A stretch of DNA of 45,332 nt from the IMG/VR virus record IMGVR_UViG_3300046642_000365, positions 1 through 45,332 of that record. One strand, given 5' to 3'. The DNA comes from a virus. Numbering within the stretch: position 1 is the first letter of the stretch; every line of letters starts with the position of its first letter. The position numbers and the translations under genes were made by a program. Under the pieces are notes generated by a model that had not been told where the DNA came from, did no database searches, and worked only from the letters and a program-made list of their open reading frames with translations. Of this stretch, positions 23,862-31,616 are shown one piece after another.

Positions 23862-26305
23862 CTGGCGGCAGGTCCCATGAAGTACTGCTCGTGCTGCATC
23901 TCTGCTGAATGTCTCATGCGCTCTATCCTGTTCGGATCCATCATCTGTTGTATGTTCCAGAGGACATAGTAATTAAGGGCTGGTCGGACGTAAAACAAAT
24001 TGATGAATGGCATGTTGTCGGTTATCATTTTCCCGACTTGTGGACCAATGGGTTCACCGTGACGTGCGCGCGTCAGCGTCGTGGCGAGCAGGTCAGCCTG
24101 TCCCAGGACTGGACCACCTATATTCTCGAGCAATGACGACGTCTGATGCTCATAGTCCTTCAAGATCAGGTCTCCCATGAGTCCCAGTCCGCCGCCTCTG
24201 ATCGCCGCCTCACCGAGCACATCAGCATTGATCTTCCCATCAGATGCGAGCTCGGGAGGAGTCTTCCCATTGAGCATCGCCCTCATGCTATTCCCCAGGT
24301 ATCCAGCTATGGTCGTCATGGCTATCAGGGACGCCATGTGGAACTTTCCCTGGTGGTCATTCATGAGCCAGTCCATCGCGCTGGTTGCCCCCCTCCCATA
24401 CACGTCCCTGGTCATGATCTTGTTGGCCACGGTCGCTGGGAACGCCTTGAAGATCATCATGAGCCTGATCGCCTCGCCCAGGGGAGTCCCCGCCCTGGTG
24501 TCGCCCAATAGGATCCGCCTCTCAGACGCTCCCGGTGTCGGAACCGCGAAGTCCACCCTGTCCTGGAAATAGGTCCGCAGCGACGTTTCGAGCTGATCAC
24601 GATCGCGCTTGCCCAGGTTGAGCTGATCCAGCCCGTCCGGGGTGATCCTCCCGTCAGTCGCCGTCTTCCTGATCAGGTCCCACTGCGGAGCATTGATCCC
24701 ATACATCCCCAGGACCCTGGAGAGCTCTGGCGGGAGGTCTGCGTGTGTCACGTCGGCGTGCTCTCCCAGGTGAGCCGACATGAGCTCAGCCGCGGCGGAC
24801 TTCGTATTGTCCGTCCAGTAGTTGTGGAAATTCAGGTCAAAGAACTTTCGGTTCACCTTATCCAGGACCCCGCCTATGTTCTCACCTGGGCTGAACCGCG
24901 AGAGCGCATTTCCCAGTAGCCCGTCCATCCCAATGCCCATCAGGCGCAACGCTTGCCGCTCATCCGGGGTCCTCTTGGCGAGTGAGCCAAGCTGCTTAGC
25001 CAGGGTCGTCATGTTCGATATTCCCTGGTACGCCATCTCGGACTGCAGGAACGCCCTGTCAGAGAACAAGTTAGTCATCAGGACCGAACCCATCTTGCTG
25101 AGCTGCGCGACGGCCCTGAACCCCTGAGAGATCCTGGCGAGCGTGGGATTCGCCGGGATGGAGTTCACCCCAGTGAGCTGGTGGAACGCGGACCAGACCT
25201 TGTGATCGTTGATGGAGTCGAGCTGCTTGGCCGCGTCATCCCGCGCTCGTGCGAGCTCCTTGACCTCCCTGAGTCCTCGGATGAGGTTATCCTCAGGCAC
25301 CGGTCCCAGGTTCTCCATAAGTCCGATGGACCTCGCGCGCGTGTGGATGTCCGTCAGGACCTGCTCACGCAGGTCGCGTGATCCGAAACGCTCATTATAC
25401 ACGAACGCGGAGTCAGCGTCCCTGAAGTGCAGGACCCTGGACCTGGAGACTCGTCCTGCGATGTCTCCCCTCGCCGCGAATCCTCCAGTGCTCTCATAGT
25501 CCGAAGTTCCCCCGTGCACTCCCGTATAGATCCCCTCGTGCACATTCCTCATGAACTTCCCAGGGTCATCGCCCAGGAATGTCTGTGCCTGATCAAGGAG
25601 CGGGAGCGTGAACTTGGACCACTCATCGAGGGACGCCGCCTTAGAGGGCTGCCCGTCAGGTCCTCGCCCCAGGTCCCTGATGGCAGTCACGTCGTGCGTC
25701 TGCCTAACCACGTACCCGGGGAGGTTGCCGATGTACGCGCCCGCGCGGTTCTGCCTGGACACCATGTCCTTGGTGACCCCGTCGAGGATTTTCGCGATCT
25801 GCTGAGCCTCAGGGGACTTGCTGATCCCGGGATGTCCCCCGTCCTTGATCTCACCCATCTCCTGATAGATCTCCCGCATCAGCGAGTTGTCCCTGAACTG
25901 TCGGAGCAGCCCGGCGGACTCGAGCTCCGCCACCAACTTCCCAGTGTACTTGCCCTGGATCGCCTTCTGCTGGTAATCAACGGACCGGCGAGCGCCCTCA
26001 ACGTCCCTATTGCGACCCTCCAGGAACGCCATGATGCCTTCGCCGGCCGTCCGGAACTTCGACACGAAGTCCCTGAAATTCTGTCGAGTGAGCACGCTGA
26101 GCGCGGCATTGCGCTCATTGACAGCGGCGAGCATCTCGTCGTGCGCCTTGAGCTGCCCAGTGACGTTCTTGGTGGCCTGGTCGAGCGGCTCACCAGTCAT
26201 CTGGGAGCGCTGCCTCGCCATGTTAGCGACCCTCTTCAGGATCTCCTCGGCCTGAGACTTGGTCACCTCGCCCTTTGCCGCAATTATGTCTCCGCACTCG
26301 CTCAT
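23858..26305 (-). CDS. internal virion protein (gp16-like, C-terminal part)
   Basis: An 815-residue, mostly helical protein in the position of the T7 gp16 ejection protein. The N-terminal half has long helices with coiled-coil character (QAEEILKRVANMARQ), the middle contains FRAVAQLSKMGSVLMTNLF, and the C-terminal region has a hydrophobic FPATVANKIM segment. T7 gp16 has about 1318 residues; here the 670- and 815-residue neighbours together give a similar mass, suggesting a split gene. Role: DNA ejection channel across the envelope (family knowledge). No transglycosylase motif is certain. Confidence 0.72.
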   Translation of the reverse strand: MSECGDIIAAKGEVTKSQAEEILKRVANMARQRSQMTGEPLDQATKNVTGQLKAHDEMLAAVNERNAALSVLTRQNFRDFVSKFRTAGEGIMAFLEGRNRDVEGARRSVDYQQKAIQGKYTGKLVAELESAGLLRQFRDNSLMREIYQEMGEIKDGGHPGISKSPEAQQIAKILDGVTKDMVSRQNRAGAYIGNLPGYVVRQTHDVTAIRDLGRGPDGQPSKAASLDEWSKFTLPLLDQAQTFLGDDPGKFMRNVHEGIYTGVHGGTSDYESTGGFAARGDIAGRVSRSRVLHFRDADSAFVYNERFGSRDLREQVLTDIHTRARSIGLMENLGPVPEDNLIRGLREVKELARARDDAAKQLDSINDHKVWSAFHQLTGVNSIPANPTLARISQGFRAVAQLSKMGSVLMTNLFSDRAFLQSEMAYQGISNMTTLAKQLGSLAKRTPDERQALRLMGIGMDGLLGNALSRFSPGENIGGVLDKVNRKFFDLNFHNYWTDNTKSAAAELMSAHLGEHADVTHADLPPELSRVLGMYGINAPQWDLIRKTATDGRITPDGLDQLNLGKRDRDQLETSLRTYFQDRVDFAVPTPGASERRILLGDTRAGTPLGEAIRLMMIFKAFPATVANKIMTRDVYGRGATSAMDWLMNDHQGKFHMASLIAMTTIAGYLGNSMRAMLNGKTPPELASDGKINADVLGEAAIRGGGLGLMGDLILKDYEHQTSSLLENIGGPVLGQADLLATTLTRARHGEPIGPQVGKMITDNMPFINLFYVRPALNYYVLWNIQQMMDPNRIERMRHSAEMQHEQYFMGPAAR

Positions 26306-28314
26306 GATGGGTTGTGCTTCAAGAAGCAGTTCGCAGCGTCCTCAATAGTCTTGGCGGAGGAGCCCTTCGCATAGTCATCCCCAAGTTCCTCAGTTAATGA
26401 CTCATTTAGCTTCTTTTGCTCAACAATCTTATTAAATTCTTCATCAGCTGCCTTATTGAGTTGCTTGACTATGTCCTCGTGTCCAGGAGTTAAGTTATGC
26501 CACTCAGATGCAGATAATTCTCCAAGATCTGGCTCCCCGACAAGATTAGCCGCTTCTTCCCTATCAACGAATCGTCCACTACTCGTAGTAAATCCCATCT
26601 CAACATCAGGAGCAGGTATTCCTGCCTCCTTATTCTCATACCAAGAATCTGGAACATCAATCATTGGATGAATAACGCCAGTTCTAACATCTGTTCCCTT
26701 TCGCATAGCAGCAGCAACGATCTTCTCAGGCTCCTCAGCGGCAGCAACCTTCTCCTTCTTCAAGAACCTCCCAGTCTTGGGATCACGTGCAGGAACTACT
26801 TTCCCGCTAGGAATAACAGGCTCCACTTGTTTTTTTCCTGCCTCATATTCTTCTTGACTAAAAATTTCTTCTGACCCGCCCGTTTTACCAGTTAAAGCAG
26901 CAGCTTCTTCACCACTAATAAATCTACCTTCCTTCGTCACAAACCCAGCTTCAGCAAAATCATCATCTGGATTATCACGAATTCCAAAATCATCAGGTAG
27001 TCCTTCAACATCACCATGCATTCCACCAGGAGGAGATTTTAAGATAGTTCCATCTTTAAGTTTTATTGCTGAAGCAACAATTTTTTCAGGTTCCTTCTTA
27101 CTGGTCTCCACCCCCGCCTCGGCGAGGTGCTGGTTCATCTCATCCCTGGAGATGATCTGCCGCCTCAGGTCCGCCACGTCGTTCTTAACATCGGAAATGT
27201 CCGCGCTCGACGGGGTCGCGTCGTGCATCTTTGGCTCCGTCTTGGGCGTCTCGGCGACGGCCTTCCTGTTCTCCGCCTGCTGATCAGCGGATGGCTCCCC
27301 AGACTTCTGCCGCCTGAAGTCGTCAACGACCTCCTGGATCGCCACTTCTCGCTCCGCCTTGGTCTCGAAGCGTCCGTCCTTCGTGATGAATCCAGACTCC
27401 CACTCGTCTGGACTCTTCTCAAATTGTGCGTGAATACCCATCGGAGACTTAACGATCTCCCCGGTCTCCCGATTCCTCATCGCGATGGCGGACTGGTCCG
27501 TGGCGAGCTCCACCTTGGCGATGGGATCGACCGCCGGTGCGTCCCCCTTCACGAAGTCATCCAGCGCCTTCCTACCCATCGCCTCGTGTGCCTCAGGTGA
27601 CAGGGACCTGAAGAGTCGCCCAAGAGCTGAGATCCCCAGGTGCATCGCCCCGGCGAACGCTCCCCCGATACCTATGGATTCCAAGTCCTCGATCCCTGGC
27701 TTTCCTCCCTCGGCGACACGATTAGCGATGACTGGGGTCTGGGCCATCCCCTGGTATGCCATGCCCTGGATGAGGGACTTTGCCAGGCCAGGAGTCCTAG
27801 GAAACATCTCGGCGACCGCCTCGTGCGAGATGAGTCCCCGCGAGATGGCCGTCCGCAATGCCCCACGTCCCATCACGTTCGCCCCAACTTCGGCCTCCCC
27901 CACGAACGGTATGAACAATGATCCCAGGTCTAGCGGGTTCGACAATGACCCAAGCATCTGCGCGCCCATCCCTACGATCCCAGCCACCAAGGTGTGGTTG
28001 TCCTGCCCAAGGAAGAACTGACGGTTCAGCTCCGCCTGGCGACGCGTCTGCATGATGGAGGCAACATTCTCCTTCACGGGATGATCCCACTTGAGGCCCG
28101 GGAGGGCGAAGCGATTATTCGCCTCCTCCGGGGAGAGGACCCTCGAAGTGGGATCAGAATCCACCAGGGATGTTTCCCTCCACTTCTGTATCGAGGAGAA
28201 CATCGAGTTGTCCCTCCCCTCCTCGAATGACGCGCCAAGGTATCGTGAGATCGGAACCTCCATGTCGGTCACCTGGCCGCTGATCCTCGGATCTATCTGT
28301 GAGAATGCGAACAC
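26302..28314 (-). CDS. internal virion protein (gp16-like, N-terminal part) with three repeated domains
   Basis: A 670-residue protein, GTG start one base after the upstream stop. The first ~250 residues (with GIVGMGAQMLGSLSNPLDL) match the N-terminal region of podovirus ejection proteins. After it come three copies of a motif of the form IxxxA-DG-I-SP...GF-T--GRF---E-A at about residues 275-318, 410-471 and 530-591. Copies 2 and 3 lie in a strongly AT-rich stretch (about 26370-27105), unlike the flanking GC-rich DNA, with different codon use, which points to later insertion. The C-terminus is charged. Confidence 0.75.
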   Translation of the reverse strand: MFAFSQIDPRISGQVTDMEVPISRYLGASFEEGRDNSMFSSIQKWRETSLVDSDPTSRVLSPEEANNRFALPGLKWDHPVKENVASIMQTRRQAELNRQFFLGQDNHTLVAGIVGMGAQMLGSLSNPLDLGSLFIPFVGEAEVGANVMGRGALRTAISRGLISHEAVAEMFPRTPGLAKSLIQGMAYQGMAQTPVIANRVAEGGKPGIEDLESIGIGGAFAGAMHLGISALGRLFRSLSPEAHEAMGRKALDDFVKGDAPAVDPIAKVELATDQSAIAMRNRETGEIVKSPMGIHAQFEKSPDEWESGFITKDGRFETKAEREVAIQEVVDDFRRQKSGEPSADQQAENRKAVAETPKTEPKMHDATPSSADISDVKNDVADLRRQIISRDEMNQHLAEAGVETSKKEPEKIVASAIKLKDGTILKSPPGGMHGDVEGLPDDFGIRDNPDDDFAEAGFVTKEGRFISGEEAAALTGKTGGSEEIFSQEEYEAGKKQVEPVIPSGKVVPARDPKTGRFLKKEKVAAAEEPEKIVAAAMRKGTDVRTGVIHPMIDVPDSWYENKEAGIPAPDVEMGFTTSSGRFVDREEAANLVGEPDLGELSASEWHNLTPGHEDIVKQLNKAADEEFNKIVEQKKLNESLTEELGDDYAKGSSAKTIEDAANCFLKHNPS

Positions 28315-28315
28315 G

Positions 28316-30640
28316 TTATTTACTGTGCAGCCACGCAGGATCGCCTGGCCAGTTCGTCACGTTCCCGCTGAACATCAGGTCAGGACGAGCCTTCTGAACC
28401 AGGTCATAGTGCTTGGCGGGCAATCCCGCCGGGAAGGTCTCAGGCATCCCCAAGACCATCCTCCCACCCAGCGTCCCCACTTGCGCTGCCTCGAACTTGG
28501 GCAGGTCCTGAAAGCTAATGTTGAACGGTTGATTCTTATGGTCCCGCACCTGGAATGGCATGTTGTTGTCGTCCATCATGTAGAGTGACGCGGACTTTCC
28601 ATCAGGTCCAGTCTGGAAGAACCCTCTCGCCGTCACGTGGTCCCTCAGCGCCTGCATCCTCTCGATGGAGTGCTGGTCCTTGCCCATCAGCTGGAGCGCG
28701 GTGAAGTTGCCCTGGTCTATCTCCCGTGGATCAACGAACCTGAGAGCGAGACCCAGTCTGCGCCCGAGGTCCTGAACCTCAGGATCCTGCATCCTCCCGC
28801 CCTCCTGGTCTCGAGCCACGGCGAGTGGCTTCCCATTCACTTTCGTGATTCCCAGGGTCTCGGAGATCAGCATGTTCACCGCCCGGGCGGACGCGTCCTT
28901 GGGCGACATGCCCTGGGCTATGAGCGCGTGGGAGTACTGCTGAATGCCCTCCCTGAATCCAGCGATCTGATCGGCCCTACCAAAATTGTCCCCCACCATG
29001 GCCCCGCGGAACTGGAGCCACGTGGAGTTGTTGTCGATGAATTGCCTGGCGTCCTTGGAGTCCTTCTCAGGAACCTGGATGCTCTTGCCAGCCTGGATGG
29101 CGCCCAGATAAGTGTCGAGCCACCAGGCTCCCCGGTTCTGCCAGGCGAGCTGATACTCCTGCTTTAGCGCGTCGCCCCTGCTCGGAACGGTCACCATGTC
29201 GTTGAACGCGATATACTGGTGATCCTTGTCGGGGTATCGCGCCAGTACCTCACCCATCTTCTTAATGAACTCACGTGGATTGGAGGCGTTGAGGTCCGAG
29301 GCGCTCTTATTGGCCTCGTCGAGTGACATGAGGTGTCGGTCACTGATCGGCTTGTCGAGGTATTGTTTGCGCTCATCTTGTGATGCTCCCACTGGTGGGG
29401 GTCCCTGGAACTTCAGGACCGCGTCGTTGAGTGACTTTATAGCGCCCGCCTGGGACTTCTCATCGGCCGTTGATGCCGTCTCTGCCAGGGACTTGACGAC
29501 TGGGTTGTGCTGCGATAGCCACCCAGCAGGATCCTTCTCCTGGACCTGGATCCCCCTGCTGATCTCCTGATGCATTCTCTGGAAGGCCTGCTGATCTTCG
29601 GTCCCTCGTATGTTCCGCTGAAAGTCGTTGAGCTCCTTGGCCTGGTACTTCCCATCCCACGACGATACCCTGTTGATGAATCCATTGGCCTTATCCATCG
29701 AGTCGATGTAGGCATCATCTCGCATCTTCTGAACAGTCGCCTGGTCCTCGGGATAAAATTTCTTATATGAAGATATGTCCAATTTTGTCCCGCCAGTCCC
29801 ACGCTCAGACATGACGAGGTTGTCCGCCCTGAAGTTGTTGAACGACTCACGCTCCACGATGTTCCTGGCCGTGAGCTGAGTGTCGATCTCATCACCAAGG
29901 CGCTTCCTAAGCTTCTCATCGATGTGCTCCGCATTGTCTAGGATGACCCGCGCCAGCTCTGGGTGGTCCTTCATGGAAGATGTCACAGTCTGAGTGATCA
30001 GCTCATCGTGCATCTTGTCGGCGATGTTAGGCGACAGCTTCCTGAAATTGTCCTCAATGTTCGACCCAATGTGTGCCACGCTATCCAACAGCCCTCCCCT
30101 GGCGGCATCCATGGAGAATGACTTCATGGACCTATACGATGACACGGCGTCACTGACCTGGGTCCCAATGGAGTTGACCCCGTTGGTCACCCTGTTCTGG
30201 TATCCCGTCGTCAGGGCCCTGTCATACATGTTCGTCGAAAAGCTTGACATGGCCTCCTTGAACATGCTGAGCGCCTTGGGCGTTGGCGATGAATCCCCAT
30301 TGTACTGGACCATCCTGCCCTGGATGAACTTGTCAAGGTCCTGGGCGAACGTCTCCTTCTGGTGGTTCTCAGGATTGGCCATGAACTCAGAGACCGTGCG
30401 CTTCTCCTGCTCATACGCCTGACCTGCCCACCTGGCATCGTCGAAGTGCTGTCTGGCCCTCTCGTCCTGCTGCATCCGGTTTATAGCCCTAGCAGTGTAT
30501 CTCGCGCCGGACTCGAGCTCATTACCGAACTGTGCAGCTGCGAGCCCAGCCTCGGACCCAAATTCCTGTGGGGAGGCCGTCGGACCAGTGGACCCAGTCT
30601 TAGAAGACCCGGCGAATTGATATGAGGGTATGTCTGCCAT
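28316..30640 (-). CDS. internal virion protein (gp15-like)
   Basis: A 774-residue helical protein in the gp15 position (T7 gp15 has 747 residues). The start at 30640 (MADIPSYQFAGSS) overlaps the upstream stop by one base (TAATG). Helical blocks dominate and the composition is polar (KPISDRHLMSLDEANK; NKSASDLNASNPREF), with no membrane segments. The family forms the tubular part of the ejection machine that carries DNA through the periplasm. The assignment rests on size, order and composition. Confidence 0.75.
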   Translation of the reverse strand: MADIPSYQFAGSSKTGSTGPTASPQEFGSEAGLAAAQFGNELESGARYTARAINRMQQDERARQHFDDARWAGQAYEQEKRTVSEFMANPENHQKETFAQDLDKFIQGRMVQYNGDSSPTPKALSMFKEAMSSFSTNMYDRALTTGYQNRVTNGVNSIGTQVSDAVSSYRSMKSFSMDAARGGLLDSVAHIGSNIEDNFRKLSPNIADKMHDELITQTVTSSMKDHPELARVILDNAEHIDEKLRKRLGDEIDTQLTARNIVERESFNNFRADNLVMSERGTGGTKLDISSYKKFYPEDQATVQKMRDDAYIDSMDKANGFINRVSSWDGKYQAKELNDFQRNIRGTEDQQAFQRMHQEISRGIQVQEKDPAGWLSQHNPVVKSLAETASTADEKSQAGAIKSLNDAVLKFQGPPPVGASQDERKQYLDKPISDRHLMSLDEANKSASDLNASNPREFIKKMGEVLARYPDKDHQYIAFNDMVTVPSRGDALKQEYQLAWQNRGAWWLDTYLGAIQAGKSIQVPEKDSKDARQFIDNNSTWLQFRGAMVGDNFGRADQIAGFREGIQQYSHALIAQGMSPKDASARAVNMLISETLGITKVNGKPLAVARDQEGGRMQDPEVQDLGRRLGLALRFVDPREIDQGNFTALQLMGKDQHSIERMQALRDHVTARGFFQTGPDGKSASLYMMDDNNMPFQVRDHKNQPFNISFQDLPKFEAAQVGTLGGRMVLGMPETFPAGLPAKHYDLVQKARPDLMFSGNVTNWPGDPAWLHSK

Positions 30641-31170
30641 TAGTATCCGAAATCCGGCTGATTGTTCCGTATCGCTGAGTATGTGTAGAGGCTCCTGCCT
30701 GCCCCGCTCAGCAATGACCCACTGGCAGAGAGCCACCCGGCAGTTCCTGCCGCTGAGGCCTGGGACTTGTAGAGCTCCGACTGTGACCTGTAGTTGGCGC
30801 CCTCGACCCTGCCCTTGTAGAGCGTCGTCAACCTGTCCAATTCTCCCTGGATGGAGGAGTCATACATCACGTCCCCGCCCCCAGACACTCCCGCCTTGGC
30901 CATCGCGGCTGACTGAGCTCCACGGAGCCTGTCGGTCCTCGCCTTAACCTGGAGAGCGTCCTGGGCGGACTGCTGTTGAGCCGCCTGAGCATTATTCTGC
31001 GCGACCTTTGAGTTGAAGTTGGCTGCCTCCTTCTGGGACTGTGCTGAGGAGTACGATCCCACGGCTCCCACGGCCGCGCCAGCCAGGGATGCCACTCCCA
31101 GGATGATGGCAGTGGTAGTCGCCGCAAACCCATCCTCACGCTCCCACCAGTTCATTGTCTTCAGTATCAT
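30640..31170 (-). CDS. internal virion protein (gp14-like)
   Basis: A 176-residue protein in the gp14 position. It opens with a hydrophobic small-residue segment (AIILGVASLAGAAVGAVG), followed by an Ala/Gln-rich helix (NNAQAAQQQSAQDALQ) and a Gly/Ser-rich tail. This layout is typical of gp14-type ejection proteins that form the outer-membrane part of the channel. It is linked to the acetyltransferase gene by an ATGA overlap. Confidence 0.82.
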   Translation of the reverse strand: MILKTMNWWEREDGFAATTTAIILGVASLAGAAVGAVGSYSSAQSQKEAANFNSKVAQNNAQAAQQQSAQDALQVKARTDRLRGAQSAAMAKAGVSGGGDVMYDSSIQGELDRLTTLYKGRVEGANYRSQSELYKSQASAAGTAGWLSASGSLLSGAGRSLYTYSAIRNNQPDFGY

Positions 31171-31616
31171 AGGTCCTTGAAGTAGCTAATATCCACCGGC
31201 CGATAACCCAGGGATTCATAGAGGTGCCTGAGCTTCGCGACATACTTATTGAGTGTGCACGACATCACCATCCTTGATGCTCCGCTATGACGGGCCCAGT
31301 TCTCAAGTTCCCTGTAGAGTCGTATCGCAGTCAATCCCCCGCGATAGTCCTCGTGCACGAACCAGAACGCCTCCTGAACGACGATCCTCCCATCATACGG
31401 ATCTGGGTGGACGAGTCCACCGATCGCCCCAGTAATCATGTCCTCCTGAAAGTTTGCCCAGATCTTCCCGAGTCCCAGGTTCATGATCTTCGTCCACGTG
31501 TCGACGAATATGTGCGCCTCAAACTTCCCAGGAAGGTTAGACTCCTTAAAGAACTGATCGCCCAGGATAGTCAGGCTCGAGTTCGTCAGCTCTGTGACCT
31601 GTAATTCCTTCGTCAT
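31167..31616 (-). CDS. GNAT-family acetyltransferase
   Basis: A 149-residue protein with the GNAT fold: strands GAIGGLVHP and QEAFWFV, the acyl-CoA loop and helix YRGGLTAIRLYRELENWA, then SRMVMSC and LYESLGYRPVDISYFKDL at the end. In T7-like genomes an acetyltransferase-like protein often occupies this site between tail tube B and gp14 (the gp13/DUF2833 position). Substrate unknown; it may modify virion or host proteins. Confidence 0.82.
   Translation of the reverse strand: MTKELQVTELTNSSLTILGDQFFKESNLPGKFEAHIFVDTWTKIMNLGLGKIWANFQEDMITGAIGGLVHPDPYDGRIVVQEAFWFVHEDYRGGLTAIRLYRELENWARHSGASRMVMSCTLNKYVAKLRHLYESLGYRPVDISYFKDL

Noticed and set aside
25427-26374. 315-residue frame antisense to the ejection protein
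   Set aside because: Mirror of a GC-rich coding region; product is Leu/Arg/His-rich and featureless.
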